Shown here: positions 16,631-29,412 of the stretch, in pieces | How positions within the stretch are numbered: the first letter of the stretch is position 1 | How the letters are laid out: the number at the start of each line of letters is the position of its first letter | DNA from: Kineosporia sp. NBRC 101731 | Lineage (GTDB): Bacteria > Actinomycetota > Actinomycetes > Actinomycetales > Kineosporiaceae | DNA length: 64,000 nt | Reading direction: 5' to 3' | Assembly: GCF_030269305.1 (NCBI RefSeq) | Contig: NZ_BSTC01000019.1 | Span: forward strand, 1-64,000 | Program-made: the position numbers and the translations under genes | Notes under the pieces: model-generated | The model's input: only the letters and a program-made list of their open reading frames with translations | What the model was told of the DNA's origin: nothing | The model's database searches: none

Positions 16631-17110
16631 TCAGAGAAAAATGATCCCGGCGATCCAGACCGCGGTGGCGAGAAGGCCGGCGGCCAGTTCGATGAGCATG
16701 GACAGGCCTACGGCCTTCACCGCCTGCACGGTGGAGGGCCACGCGGACGCGTGGTTTCCCAACCGCAGGAACTCGGCCAGATAGATGCCCAGGACGAAAC
16801 CGATGGGCAGGCCGATCACCGGGATGAGGAAGAATCCGAACACACCGAGTAACGCTCCGGCCGCCATGGTGATCCATGGCACACCGCCTTCCCGCAGACG
16901 CCGGCCGGGCAGGATGTACTTCACCACCGTGCCCAGCACCAGCACGGCGACGGCGAGACCGAACACGGTCCAGCCGCCGGCGGAGCTCTCGGCGTAGGCC
17001 CAGAGCAGCACGCCGACGGCCACGAGGAGCAGCCCGGGCAGCACCGGCACGATCACGCCGGCGAGCCCGCACACGACGAACACCGCGGCCAGGACGGTCG
17101 CGGTGTTCAT
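16631..17110 (-). CDS. DUF456 family membrane protein
   Basis: A 159-aa protein with about five transmembrane segments and the glycine-rich motif VPVLPGLLLVAVGVLLWAYAE typical of DUF456. GFFLIPVIGLPIGFVLGIYLAE forms the second conserved pair. The function is unknown; glycine-zipper helices suggest packing in the membrane. It converges with the ABC transporter gene, with 23 bases between stops, and no clear terminator is seen between them. Confidence 0.82.
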   Translation of the reverse strand: MNTATVLAAVFVVCGLAGVIVPVLPGLLLVAVGVLLWAYAESSAGGWTVFGLAVAVLVLGTVVKYILPGRRLREGGVPWITMAAGALLGVFGFFLIPVIGLPIGFVLGIYLAEFLRLGNHASAWPSTVQAVKAVGLSMLIELAAGLLATAVWIAGIIFL

Positions 17111-17185
17111 CGGTGGCCCATCAGAATCGGTAGCCCATCAGACAGGTCTAGAAGGGGTGATGAGGGACTCGGGGTGGCCCCTGCC

Positions 17186-17413
17186 TCAGCGCTCGCCCTC
17201 GGGAGCGATGGCAGGGGTGGGCGAGAGATTCTTCGTCTCGTCCTGAATCAGGGCCTCAGCGGCCGCCAGCGCATCCTTGTGCGCGTGACCGTGGTGAGCA
17301 CAGAAGAGGAGCTCGCCCCCGGCGGGCAGCGTGACCCGCATGTAGGCCCGGGCTCCGCAGCGGTCACAGCGGTCGGCCGCGGTCAGAGTTTCTTGAGCAA
17401 TGGCAGCACCCAC
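17186..17413 (-). CDS. DUF7455 small zinc-binding protein
   Basis: A 75-aa protein with RCDRCGARAYMRVTLPAGG and LLFCAHHGHAH, giving a CxxC...CxHHxH-type metal site. It matches a small actinobacterial family (DUF7455) seen upstream of the parE/gyrB-like gene in many genomes. The function is not established. It diverges from parE across a 402-base region that contains the parE promoter and LexA box. Confidence 0.8.
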   Translation of the reverse strand: MGAAIAQETLTAADRCDRCGARAYMRVTLPAGGELLFCAHHGHAHKDALAAAEALIQDETKNLSPTPAIAPEGER

Positions 17414-17731
17414 AGGTGACCTCCTTGAACATCCCGTCCGGGACCCTGACGGGAATGGACATCGGTGACACTGAGAGAACAGTCAAGCAGGCTTTACCCT
17501 TCCCTGGCACGGTCAGATCGGTCCGTTCGCTGTCCGCGTAGTCACAGCGGGACCACTGGACGCATCACAGCGGTCACCCAGTGCTACCGAGAGCGACGGG
17601 TCCGGAGTGACGTGAGAGACCCTGGGTCCGGCGCGTTGGTCACCGCGGCTTGCGGGCATCCGGGTAATCTGCCCGGAAGCGGGCCGAAACCACGCTGTCC
17701 GGTGCGGTCCGGGGACCTGTCGTGCCCCGGG

Positions 17732-17752
17732 TATATTCGAACGGACGTTCGA
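17732..17752 (+). promoter_or_regulatory. Probable LexA (SOS) box over the parE promoter
   Basis: TCGAAC-GGAC-GTTCGA at 17737-17752 is a perfect palindrome matching the actinobacterial/Gram-positive SOS box. It directly follows and shares one base with TATATT (17732-17737), a good -10 element. LexA bound here would block transcription of parE. No good -35 was found. The site lies 64 bases before the parE start. Confidence 0.65.
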
Positions 17753-17815
17753 CCGACGACCCAGACTCATGCCCGACCCACCCCCACACGCACCACCGAC
17801 AGCAAGGAGCCGCCC

Positions 17816-20005
<2,190 letters not shown>

Positions 20006-20057
20006 AACTTCACCCTGTGGGCTCAAGGCGGAGCGGAAACGGCCCGAAGATCTGGCC

Positions 20058-20828
20058 ATGAAGCGCCCGAGGTTGTCACCAGCCACTCCCTCCAGCCTCA
20101 GCCCACGGGGGAAGTCCATCAGTACGCAATTCACCTCCCACCTGCCGAACCTGCAGGTGCCGAGCTCATTGCATCACCTGCCCGGCCTGACCGGCAGTCG
20201 CAACGCGTCGCGGCGTCGCCACCGCCGGATCCTGGTCGGTTCCGGTGTGGCGCTCGCCCTGATCGCCGCGGCCGGTGCTGCCTACGCCGCGCGCAGCCGC
20301 CTGCGTCAGCTGCTGGGCAAGCCGCCGGCCGAGAACTCCGAACGCGGCCTGGACACGCTGACCGGTCTGCCCAACCGGGCCGAGGCCCAGTGGTGGCTGA
20401 ACACCCGGCTGGCCCGGGCCCGGAACCGGAACCACCGGCTGGCCGTGATGATCCTCGACATCAACGGTTTCGCTGAACTCAACGAGATCCACGGCCGTGA
20501 GGTCGGCGACCACGTGCTGCAGGTGACCGCGGCCCGCATGCAGTCGCAGCTGCGCACCGGCGACATGGTCTGCCGCGTCGCGAACGACACCTTCATGGTG
20601 ATCATGGACGCGATCGGTCCCGACCACCTGATCACCCGTATCGGTGAGCGCGTCGTGAACGCGGTCAGCGAGACGGTCAGCTTCCACGGCGAACCGATCA
20701 CCATCTCGGCCAGCATCGGGTTCGCCATCTCACAGGACAAGGACAAGACGCCGGATCTGCTGCTGGACCGCGCCGATCGGGCGCTGGTGCAGGCGAAGGC
20801 CTCCAACCGCAACGTGGTTCAGTTCTGA
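20058..20828 (+). CDS. Membrane-anchored degenerate GGDEF protein
   Basis: A 256-aa protein: a basic N-terminus, one transmembrane segment (ILVGSGVALALIAAAGAAYA), then a GGDEF-fold domain starting DTLTGLPNRAEA and containing VMILDINGFAELNEIHG. The active-site loop that should read GGDEF is ANDTF (in CRVANDTFMVI), so diguanylate cyclase activity is unlikely; it may bind GTP or c-di-GMP or only pack with partners. It follows parE by 52 bases on the same strand without a terminator, so the two may be cotranscribed. The start ATG has only a weak ribosome site. Confidence 0.8.
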   Translation: MKRPRLSPATPSSLSPRGKSISTQFTSHLPNLQVPSSLHHLPGLTGSRNASRRRHRRILVGSGVALALIAAAGAAYAARSRLRQLLGKPPAENSERGLDTLTGLPNRAEAQWWLNTRLARARNRNHRLAVMILDINGFAELNEIHGREVGDHVLQVTAARMQSQLRTGDMVCRVANDTFMVIMDAIGPDHLITRIGERVVNAVSETVSFHGEPITISASIGFAISQDKDKTPDLLLDRADRALVQAKASNRNVVQF

Positions 20829-20840
20829 CGAAGCACGGTG

Positions 20841-20875
20841 GTGGACGTTCACGCGCTCGGGCCGTGAACGTCCAC
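20841..20875. terminator. Bidirectional hairpin between GGDEF and CGNR genes
   Basis: Perfect 13-base arms (20841-20853 and 20863-20875) with a 9-base loop lie between convergent genes. Confidence 0.75.
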
Positions 20876-20895
20876 TGTCGTGGTTTGTAGCTTTC

Positions 20896-21423
20896 CTAAA
20901 CGTCTTTCGCGGCCTGCTGACGCCGGCGCAGTGCCGCGACATTCATCCGGGTACTGCATCGCGTCGAGCAGAACCGCCGGGACCGGTTCGCCGACGTGTC
21001 GATGAAGGCGTTGTCGCAGTCGGTGGCCGCACAGCGGCCGATCCGGGTGGCACCGTGCTCGGAGACCAGCATGGCCAGACCGAACAGTGCCTCGGCACAG
21101 ACGGTCTCGCTGGCGGAACCGGACTCGTCGTAGACGTGCAGATGCCAGCTGCTCTCGTCGTGCCCCGAGATCATCGGCCGGATCGGGTGTTTCGCGAGAA
21201 GATCGTTCAGCGCGGCCACCGCTGCCGGGCCGTCGCCCGCCGCCGACGCATTGACCATCCCGGTCAGGCCCGTCCGCAGACCGGCGAGCACGCCGACATC
21301 GTCCGCCGTCAGCCGGTCGGCCACCCACGGGCGGTCCCCCACATAGGTGCGCACGTCGTCCTCCGTGTCGATCGGGGTGTTCACCAGATCCACGGCCCGT
21401 TGTGCGTAAGCGGCAAAGTCCAC
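20896..21423 (-). CDS. CGNR zinc-finger protein
   Basis: A 175-aa protein. The N-terminal part is an ABATE-like helical domain, and the C-terminus carries the CGNR-type zinc finger with CAATDCDNAFIDTS and FCSTRCSTRMNVAALRRR. The usual Cys-Gly-Asn-Arg is Cys-Ser-Thr-Arg here, a common variant. The family is thought to be transcriptional regulators in actinomycetes, often next to genes for small-molecule handling. It diverges from the methyltransferase gene by 76 bases, which it may control. Confidence 0.83.
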   Translation of the reverse strand: MDFAAYAQRAVDLVNTPIDTEDDVRTYVGDRPWVADRLTADDVGVLAGLRTGLTGMVNASAAGDGPAAVAALNDLLAKHPIRPMISGHDESSWHLHVYDESGSASETVCAEALFGLAMLVSEHGATRIGRCAATDCDNAFIDTSANRSRRFCSTRCSTRMNVAALRRRQQAAKDV

Positions 21424-21499
21424 TTGTGCAGCTTACAGCCGCCGGGTTAGCGTAATGAGCAGATCGCCAATCAGCCCATTACAAGAACAGGGGACGCCC

Positions 21500-22363
21500 A
21501 TGACCAGCACCTCGACGCAGCCGGACTGGCAGGAGTGGCAGGACCAGTGGGACGCGCAGCAGGAGGCGTACCTGCCCGACCGGGAGCAGCGGTTCGCCGC
21601 GATGCTCGACGCGGTCGAGGCAACCCTGCTGCCGATCGCCCCGACCCGGTCGGCCGACCGTCATGACGAGAGCATCGAGGTGCCCCGGGACCAGATCGCC
21701 CCGCGCATCCTCGATCTGGCCGGCGGCACCGGCTCGATCAGCCGGCGGGTGCTGTGGCGGTTCCCGAAGGCGTCCACCGTGGTGCTCGACGTGGACGCGG
21801 CCCTGCTGGCCATCGCCCGCGGAACCTTCGCCGACGACCCGCGGGTGCGGATCGCGTCCGTCGATCTGGGCTACCGGAACTGGCCCGCGGCACTGGCCTC
21901 CGAGCTCGGCGAAGAGGTCACGGGGTCTTTCGACGCCGTTCTGACCGCAACCGCACTGCACTGGCTGACGCCGGAACGGGTGACCGGCGTCTACGCCGAG
22001 GCCCGGGACCTGCTGCGGCCCGGCGGGCTCTTCGTCAACGCGGACTACATGCCCGACGAGGGCCTGGCCTCCCTGACCGACGGCCTGGCCCGGGTGGAAC
22101 GGCGCGAGCGCACCGCCCGCTGGGAGGGTGGGGTGCCGAGCTGGGAGAAGTGGTGGGAGCTGATGCGCGCCGACCCGGACCTGGCCGGGCCGACCGCCCA
22201 GCGCGATGCCTTCTACGCCGAGCGCCGCGGCGACAACCACACCGAGTCGCTCAGGCCGTCGGCGTGGCACCTGGAGGCGCTGCGCACGGCCGGCTATCCC
22301 GAGACCGGGCTGGTGTGGCGGGGTTTGCTGGACGCAGCGGTCACGGGCCGCAACGCGTCCTGA
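21500..22363 (+). CDS. SAM-dependent methyltransferase
   Basis: A 287-aa class I methyltransferase. Motif I ILDLAGGTGSIS, the acidic VVLDVDAALLAIA, and motif IV FDAVLTATALHWL are clear; the HWL pattern suggests a type 11 or type 25 small-molecule methyltransferase. LLRPGGLFVNADYMPDEG follows. The substrate is unknown. The ATG at 21500 has AGGGGA 6 bases upstream; an earlier in-frame ATG at 21455 overlaps the intergenic region. Confidence 0.82.
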   Translation: MTSTSTQPDWQEWQDQWDAQQEAYLPDREQRFAAMLDAVEATLLPIAPTRSADRHDESIEVPRDQIAPRILDLAGGTGSISRRVLWRFPKASTVVLDVDAALLAIARGTFADDPRVRIASVDLGYRNWPAALASELGEEVTGSFDAVLTATALHWLTPERVTGVYAEARDLLRPGGLFVNADYMPDEGLASLTDGLARVERRERTARWEGGVPSWEKWWELMRADPDLAGPTAQRDAFYAERRGDNHTESLRPSAWHLEALRTAGYPETGLVWRGLLDAAVTGRNAS

Positions 22364-22379
22364 GCTCTCTCAGCCCCGG

Positions 22380-22427
22380 TTCGTGATCATGCGAACCTTC
22401 CCGGGGGAAGGTTCGCATGATCACGAA
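22380..22427. repeat. Dispersed palindrome, copy 2 (short form)
   Basis: Perfect 23-base arms (22380-22402 and 22405-22427) separated by two bases. The outer 11 bases CGTGATCATGC are shared with the other copies; the TTCTAGAA core is absent. It lies between the convergent methyltransferase and parC genes, 16 bases past the former, and could terminate both. Confidence 0.85.
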
Positions 22428-22434
22428 GGAGGAG

Positions 22435-24975
22435 TCAGTCCTCGGAGGGTGTTGCCTCGCTGCTGGTCTCACCCGTTGCCGCGGCCTCGACGTCCGCACC
22501 GAACAACGGCCGGGGACCGCTGATCGCGGCCACGGCGGCCTTGAGCGGCAGACCCGAACCGTCGCGGCGGGAGTCGGGGGCGGGCAGCTCGACCGCCGCA
22601 CCGGTGGAACCCGCGGCCAGGGCGGGCGACGGACCGGCCCAGGCAAGCAGCAGGGTGTCTTCACCCCGCACGAAGCGGTGGCAGCGGACGCCCGCGGTGG
22701 CCCGGCCCTTGGCCGGGTACTCGGCGAACGGGGTCAGCTTGGCCGCCCCGGTCTGGGTGCCGGGCAGCGCCGAACTGGCACCGGAGACCGTCACCACGAC
22801 GTTGCCCCACTCGCCGTCCTTGACGGTGAGATCGATGGCGCCGAACCAGATCACCTTCGCCCCGGCGGGCAGGTTGATGCCGGCCATACCGCCGGCCGCG
22901 CGGCCCTGCGGGCGCACCAGCTTGGCGCCGAACCGCAGCAGCTGCGCCTCGGAGCTGATGAACACCAGGTCGACCTCGTCGGTGGGCAGCTCGACCACGC
23001 CGACGACCTCGTCGCCGTCACGCAGGCCGATGACCTCCCACTCGTCCTTGTTGCCGGGGTAGTCGGTGACGACGCGCTTGACCACACCCTTCGCCGTACC
23101 GAGCGCCAGGCCGGCGGTCTCGGTGGCCAGCGAGGTCAGGGCCAGCAGCCGCTCCCCCTTGGCCAGGGTCACGAACTCGGTGGCCGGGGCCCCGCCCGAC
23201 AGAGTGGGCGCGGACGACGTGGGCGGCAGCGCGGGCATGTCGACCACGGGCACGCGGATCATCCGGCCCTGGCTGGTGATCGCTGCGACCTCACCGCGCA
23301 CGCTGGTCCGCACGGCCGACACGAGCACGTCGTGGGCCTGACGCTGTGACGGGTCGGACGGGATCAACGGCTCGGTGTTGGTGGTGCGGGCGAGCAGGCC
23401 GGTGGAGGAGAGCAGCACCCAGCACGGCGCGTCGGCGACCTCGAGCGGCGTGGCCGAGGTGGTGACCGCGGTGCCCGAACCCTCCAGCAGCACCGTGCGA
23501 CGGGGTGTGCCGTAGGTCTTGGCGACCTGGGCGAGCTCGCCGGAGATCAGCTTCCGCAGCACCTTGTCGTCGGCCAGGATCACGCTGAGCTCGTCGATCT
23601 CGCCCTGCAGCTCGGCCTTCTCCTTGTCGAGCTCGAGCTTGGAGTACTTGGTCAGGCGGCGCAGCGGCATCTCGAGGATGTAGTCGGCCTGGGTCTGGGT
23701 CAGCTCGAACGCCGCGATCAGACGCTCTCGGGCCATCGCCGTGTCGTCGCTGGAACGGATGATCCGGATCACCTCGTCGATGTCGACGATGGCGATCAGC
23801 AGACCGTCGACCAGGTGCAGCCGGTCCTGGCGCTTCTTGCGGCGGTGGGTGGTGCGGCGCCGGACCACGGTGATGCGGTGCTCGACGTAGACCGAGAGCA
23901 GCTCGACCAGGCCCAGGGTGCGCGGCTGACCGTCGACCAGCGCGACGTTGTTGATGCCGAACGACTCCTCGAGCGGGGTCAGCCGGTAGAGGTGCTCGAG
24001 CACGGCCTCGGGGTTGAAGCCCGTCTTGATCTCGATGACCAGGCGCAGGCCCTGCGTGCGGTCGGAGAGGTCGACCACGTCGGAGATGCCCTGCAGCTTC
24101 TTGGCCTGCACGAGCTCCTTGATCTTGCCGATCACCTTCTCCGGGCCGACCAGGTACGGCAGCTCGGTGACCACGACGCCCTGCTTGCGGGCGGTGACGT
24201 TCTCGATCGCGATGGTCGCGCGGGTCTTGAAACTGCCGCGGCCGCCCTTGTAGGCGTCGCGGATGCCCTCCAGCCCGATGATGCGCCCACCGGTGGGCAG
24301 GTCAGGACCGGGGATGAACCGCATCAGGTCGTCGAGCGTCGCGTTCGGGTGCATCAGCAGGTGCCGCGCCGCCGCGATCACCTCGATCAGGTTGTGCGGC
24401 GCCATGTTCGTCGCCATGCCGACCGCGATCCCGCTCGCACCGTTCACCAGCAGGTTCGGGAACGACGCGGGCAGCACCTCGGGCTGGCTGAGGCTGTTGT
24501 CGTAGTTCGGGACGAAGTCGACCGTGTCTTCGTCGAGACCGTTGGTCAGCTCGGTGGTCAGCGGGGCGGGCCGGGCCTCGGTGTACCGGGCGGCCGCCGG
24601 GCCGTCGTCCAGGGAGCCGAAGTTGCCGTGCCCGTCGACCAGGGGTGCCCGCATGGTGAAGCCCTGGGCCAGCCGCACCAGCGCGTCGTAGATGGCCGTG
24701 TCGCCGTGCGGGTGCAGCTTGCCCATCACGTCGCCGACCACGCGCGACGACTTCACGTGCGGACGCTCGGGCCGCAGGCCCATGTCCTGCATCGTGTAGA
24801 TGATCCGCCGCTGCACCGGCTTCAGCCCGTCACGCGCGTCGGGCAGGGCACGCGAGTAGATGACGGAGTACGCGTACTCGAGGAACGCGCCCTGCATCTC
24901 CTGCTCGACGTCGATGTCGACGATCCGCTCGGTGAAGTCCTCAGGCGGCGGGGTGTTGCGCGAACGACTGGCCAT
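22435..24975 (-). CDS. parC: DNA topoisomerase IV subunit A
   Basis: The DNA-cleaving subunit of topoisomerase IV. In 846 aa it has [37 protein letters not shown] and the catalytic tyrosine Y131 in [12 protein letters not shown], followed by the coiled-coil gate and a C-terminal beta-pinwheel. The GyrA box is replaced by [12 protein letters not shown], which fits ParC rather than GyrA. It works with ParE (17816-20005), encoded nearby on the opposite strand. The ATG at 24975 is chosen; the upstream 15 codons look non-conserved. An acidic low-complexity tail closes the protein. Confidence 0.95.
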   Translation of the reverse strand: MASRSRNTPPPEDFTERIVDIDVEQEMQGAFLEYAYSVIYSRALPDARDGLKPVQRRIIYTMQDMGLRPERPHVKSSRVVGDVMGKLHPHGDTAIYDALVRLAQGFTMRAPLVDGHGNFGSLDDGPAAARYTEARPAPLTTELTNGLDEDTVDFVPNYDNSLSQPEVLPASFPNLLVNGASGIAVGMATNMAPHNLIEVIAAARHLLMHPNATLDDLMRFIPGPDLPTGGRIIGLEGIRDAYKGGRGSFKTRATIAIENVTARKQGVVVTELPYLVGPEKVIGKIKELVQAKKLQGISDVVDLSDRTQGLRLVIEIKTGFNPEAVLEHLYRLTPLEESFGINNVALVDGQPRTLGLVELLSVYVEHRITVVRRRTTHRRKKRQDRLHLVDGLLIAIVDIDEVIRIIRSSDDTAMARERLIAAFELTQTQADYILEMPLRRLTKYSKLELDKEKAELQGEIDELSVILADDKVLRKLISGELAQVAKTYGTPRRTVLLEGSGTAVTTSATPLEVADAPCWVLLSSTGLLARTTNTEPLIPSDPSQRQAHDVLVSAVRTSVRGEVAAITSQGRMIRVPVVDMPALPPTSSAPTLSGGAPATEFVTLAKGERLLALTSLATETAGLALGTAKGVVKRVVTDYPGNKDEWEVIGLRDGDEVVGVVELPTDEVDLVFISSEAQLLRFGAKLVRPQGRAAGGMAGINLPAGAKVIWFGAIDLTVKDGEWGNVVVTVSGASSALPGTQTGAAKLTPFAEYPAKGRATAGVRCHRFVRGEDTLLLAWAGPSPALAAGSTGAAVELPAPDSRRDGSGLPLKAAVAAISGPRPLFGADVEAAATGETSSEATPSED

Positions 24976-25077
24976 GCCCGCATTGTCCCCCGTCCGGACA
25001 CCTGTTCGTACACCGGGCACGCGGGATGCGGTGAGAATTACTCCGGAGTGGCTCCGGTGAGGCCCTGTTCGGTGTTT

Positions 25078-25992
25078 TCAATCCGATTCGACCGGGTTCT
25101 GGCCCTGGCTCGGCTCCCGGAGAAAGCCCAGGAAGCGGGCCACCGCGGGGCTGTGCCGCCCGTGTGAGGGCCAGGCGATGCCGATCTGCCGCTCCGCCCC
25201 CGGATCCGTCAGTGGCAGATGCTCGGTGCCGGGCGTGGTGCCCGTGGTCGGCTGCGGGATCACCGCCACCCCCAGACCGGCCGCCACGAGGGCCCGGGCG
25301 GTGGCCACCTCACCGGTCTGGAGCGCCACGGACGGCACGAAACCGGCCTGACGACAGAGATGTTCGGTCAGCAGCCGGAGCTCCGCCCGGGGCCAGAAGG
25401 TGATGAACGGCTCGTCGGCGGCCTGGACCAGGGCGACGCGTCCCAGCCCGGCGAGCGGATGATCGTCGGCCACCACCAGGCACAGCCGCTGCCGTTCGAT
25501 CGGCGTCCAGGTCACGTCCTTCCAGTCCGGCACCGTGTCCGGACGGGTGCGCCCGGTGAGCGCCAGGTCGACCCGGCCCTCCGCCAGCCACTCGGCGATG
25601 TCGTTCGAATGCCCCTCCTGCAGCACAAATCTCACCTGGGGCGCCTGGGCCCGGTAACGATTGAGGACGAGGGGCACCACCGACTCCCCCAGCGACGCCA
25701 CGAAACCCATCCGGATCAGGCCCCGCTCGGGATGGTTCAGCTCGGTGATGCGCTCGCGGGCCGTGTCGATCTCGTGCACCACCCGCTGCGCGTGGCCGAC
25801 GGCCAGCCGTCCGCTCGCGTTCAGCCGTAGCCGCCCACCGACCCGGTCGAACAGCGGCGCCCCCAGATCCACCTCCAGCCGGGCCAGGGCCCGGGACACC
25901 GTGGGCTGCGGCACCCTCAGCTGGGCGGCGGCCAGCGAGACGTTCTCGGTCTCCGCGAGCACCGTCAGCCAGCGCAGGTCACGGTCGTCCAT
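25078..25992 (-). CDS. LysR family transcriptional regulator
   Basis: A 304-aa regulator. The N-terminal winged helix-turn-helix reads MDDRDLRWLTVLAETENVSL then AAAQLRVPQPTVSRALARLE, with the effector-binding domain from about residue 85. It diverges from an MFS transporter gene, a classic arrangement in which the regulator controls the transporter. Start choice is uncertain: an ATG 8 codons upstream has a better ribosome site, but MDD fits the family N-terminus. The inducer is unknown. Confidence 0.88.
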   Translation of the reverse strand: MDDRDLRWLTVLAETENVSLAAAQLRVPQPTVSRALARLEVDLGAPLFDRVGGRLRLNASGRLAVGHAQRVVHEIDTARERITELNHPERGLIRMGFVASLGESVVPLVLNRYRAQAPQVRFVLQEGHSNDIAEWLAEGRVDLALTGRTRPDTVPDWKDVTWTPIERQRLCLVVADDHPLAGLGRVALVQAADEPFITFWPRAELRLLTEHLCRQAGFVPSVALQTGEVATARALVAAGLGVAVIPQPTTGTTPGTEHLPLTDPGAERQIGIAWPSHGRHSPAVARFLGFLREPSQGQNPVESD

Positions 25993-26014
25993 GGCGGAAC
26001 TATACGTCTGACGC

Positions 26015-26034
26015 ATATCCGCGCTCCGGTATAT
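26015..26034. promoter_or_regulatory. Possible LysR-type operator
   Basis: ATAT-N11-TATAT (26015-26034) lies in the gap between the divergent LysR and MFS genes, with near-symmetric CCG/CGG inside. A second partial dyad, ATACGTCTGACGCATAT, overlaps it on the left. AT-rich dyads of this size fit LysR-type boxes. Confidence 0.4.
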
Positions 26035-26065
26035 GCATTTCACAGATGAGTGCCGCGAATCGACC

Positions 26066-27307
26066 ATGGAGGTTGTGTCCCCGGCCCCCAGTTTCACCCG
26101 CGCCGCCCTGACAGCCGCGGGCATCGCCTCGCTCGGCACCCTGCCGATGCAACTGCTCAGCAACCAGTCCGTGCTGATCCGTGCCGACCTGCACTTCGGT
26201 GATGCCGCGCAGGGACTCCTGATCTCCGCGTCCTCCGCCACCGCCGCCCTCGCCTCCGTGGCCATCACCAGATTCGGCGAGCGCCGGGGCCGGCGGGCCC
26301 TCACCCTGCTGGCCGCGACCGGAACTGCGGTCTGCGCCCTCGGTGCCGGTGCGGTCGCGGACTCGTACTGGGTGCTGCTCGCGTTCATCTGTGTCGGCGG
26401 CATCGGCAACGCCGGGCTCACCACGGCCGCGAACTTCAGCCTGTCGGAGACCGTCCCGCCCGGTCGGCAGGGCCTCGGATTCGGGATCAAGCAGTCCGCT
26501 CCCCCGGCCGCCGCCCTGATCGCCGGCCTGGCCGTGCCGGCTGTCGGCCTCTGGCTGGGGTGGCGCTGGAGCTACGCGATCCTCGGCGTCCTGGCGCTGG
26601 TCCTGATCCTGGTGGCCACCCGGATCCCGCGCCCGTCCGCGTCCTCCATCGCGAAGGTGACGGCCGCGCACGGTGACCCGGACGCCGCACCCCGCCTCGC
26701 CCTCCTGCTCACCGCCGTGGCGATGTGCACGGCCAACGGCGCGGCGATGTCGCTGGTCGCCTTCCTGCCGCAGTGGGCCCACGCATCGGGATTGAGGACG
26801 TCGGCGGCGGGTTTTCTGGTGGCCGCCGGCAGTGCGCTGGCGATCGCGGGGAGGTTGTTCGTGGGGTTCGGGGCCGATCGCCGGGTCGGCCGGAACCTGC
26901 CGGTCGTGACCGGGCAGATGGCGCTGGGCGCTATCGGTTTCGCCGTGCTGGCGCTGGGCACCGGGCCGTCGGTGGTGGTCGGTGGGCTGCTGGCCTTCGC
27001 GATCGGCTGGTCGTGGCCCGGCCTGCTGATCTTCGCGGTGGTGCGCCTGGGCCGGGACCGCCCGAACAGCGCCGCGGCGGTGGTGCAGGCGGGCGCTTTC
27101 GCCGGTGGAGGTTTCGGCCCCCTCTTCTTCGGCCTGGTCGCGAGCGCCTGGGGCTACCCGGTGGCGTGGTGGGTGATGGCCGTCGGGATGTCCGTCGGCG
27201 CGATGCTGCTGTTCGTGGCGAGGCGCCTGTTCGTGAGCGACCTGGCCCTCCGCCCGATGCCCCAGGACGCCCACCCCGCATCCATGCCCGCGCCCACGCC
27301 CACATGA
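26066..27307 (+). CDS. MFS transporter
   Basis: A major-facilitator protein of 413 aa with 12 predicted membrane segments. The loop between segments 2 and 3, RFGERRGRRALTL, is the expected basic motif A. GIKQSAPPAAALIAGLAVP in segment 5 resembles cyanate/aromatic-compound type MFS proteins. The substrate is unknown. It is probably controlled by the divergent LysR regulator. The ATG at 26066 is one choice; another in-frame ATG at 26033 would lie inside the presumed operator, and neither has a clear ribosome site. Confidence 0.85.
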   Translation: MEVVSPAPSFTRAALTAAGIASLGTLPMQLLSNQSVLIRADLHFGDAAQGLLISASSATAALASVAITRFGERRGRRALTLLAATGTAVCALGAGAVADSYWVLLAFICVGGIGNAGLTTAANFSLSETVPPGRQGLGFGIKQSAPPAAALIAGLAVPAVGLWLGWRWSYAILGVLALVLILVATRIPRPSASSIAKVTAAHGDPDAAPRLALLLTAVAMCTANGAAMSLVAFLPQWAHASGLRTSAAGFLVAAGSALAIAGRLFVGFGADRRVGRNLPVVTGQMALGAIGFAVLALGTGPSVVVGGLLAFAIGWSWPGLLIFAVVRLGRDRPNSAAAVVQAGAFAGGGFGPLFFGLVASAWGYPVAWWVMAVGMSVGAMLLFVARRLFVSDLALRPMPQDAHPASMPAPTPT

Positions 27308-27319
27308 CCCCCCTTTTTC

Positions 27320-27408
27320 TTCCGTGATCATGCAAAACCTCCCCGGAGTTCTAGAACTGTTGACCTGAGAGTTCTAGAACGCTGGGGAGGTTTTGCATGA
27401 TCACGGAA
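27320..27408. repeat. Dispersed palindrome, copy 3 (long form)
   Basis: Arms of 39 bases (27320-27358 and 27370-27408) pair with two mismatches around an 11-base loop. Each arm holds CGTGATCATGCAAAACCTCC and an inner GTTCTAGAAC, which is itself palindromic. It lies between the convergent MFS and sigma-factor genes, 12 bases past the MFS stop. Confidence 0.9.
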
Positions 27409-27430
27409 GGTTTTTTTGGGGGGACGACGC

Positions 27431-27465
27431 AAGAAACCCCCGGTCGTGATGACCGGGGGTTTCTT
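27431..27465 (-). terminator. Terminator of the principal sigma factor gene
   Basis: Perfect 15-base arms (27431-27445 and 27451-27465) with a 5-base loop lie 12 bases past the sigma-factor stop. The reverse-strand 3' arm ends GGGGGTTTCTT. Confidence 0.85.
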
Positions 27466-27477
27466 GGCTGACTGAGA

Positions 27478-29097
<1,620 letters not shown>

Positions 29098-29229
29098 GGA
29101 CTACCTTTCGTCGTGGGCGTATGCGGGCTCGACTGAGCCACGCTGCGCTGTTAACTACGGCTTGAAAATACGTCTGATGAGTGAGTGGGCGACCCAAGTA
29201 CTCAACGCAGGAAGGGCCCCGATGATGCC

Positions 29230-29258
29230 CGGTTAGCGTCGGTGATGTTGTGCGTCAA
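29230..29258 (-). promoter_or_regulatory. Candidate promoter of the sigma factor gene
   Basis: On the reverse strand TTGACG (29253-29258) is followed after 17 bases by TAACCG (29230-29235). The spacing and -35 are good; the -10 is only fair. The surrounding gap 29098-29412 holds no gene that I can see. Confidence 0.4.
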
Positions 29259-29412
29259 GCCCAGTCAACTGTTCATTGTTGCATACCTACGGGCAGGATG
29301 GCTAAACCCGCCGCAACATCCAGGGTAAGGCCTGCTGGCCGTCTGACCACCTGAATAGTGAAGGGTGCCGACCGTATGAAGTCTCTGTGACTACTCCAGG
29401 TTCACCGGACGG

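Noticed and set aside
17465-17815. 117-codon N-terminal extension of ParE
   Set aside because: It would cover the LexA box and promoter; GTG 17816 has a proper ribosome site and the usual ParE N-terminus.
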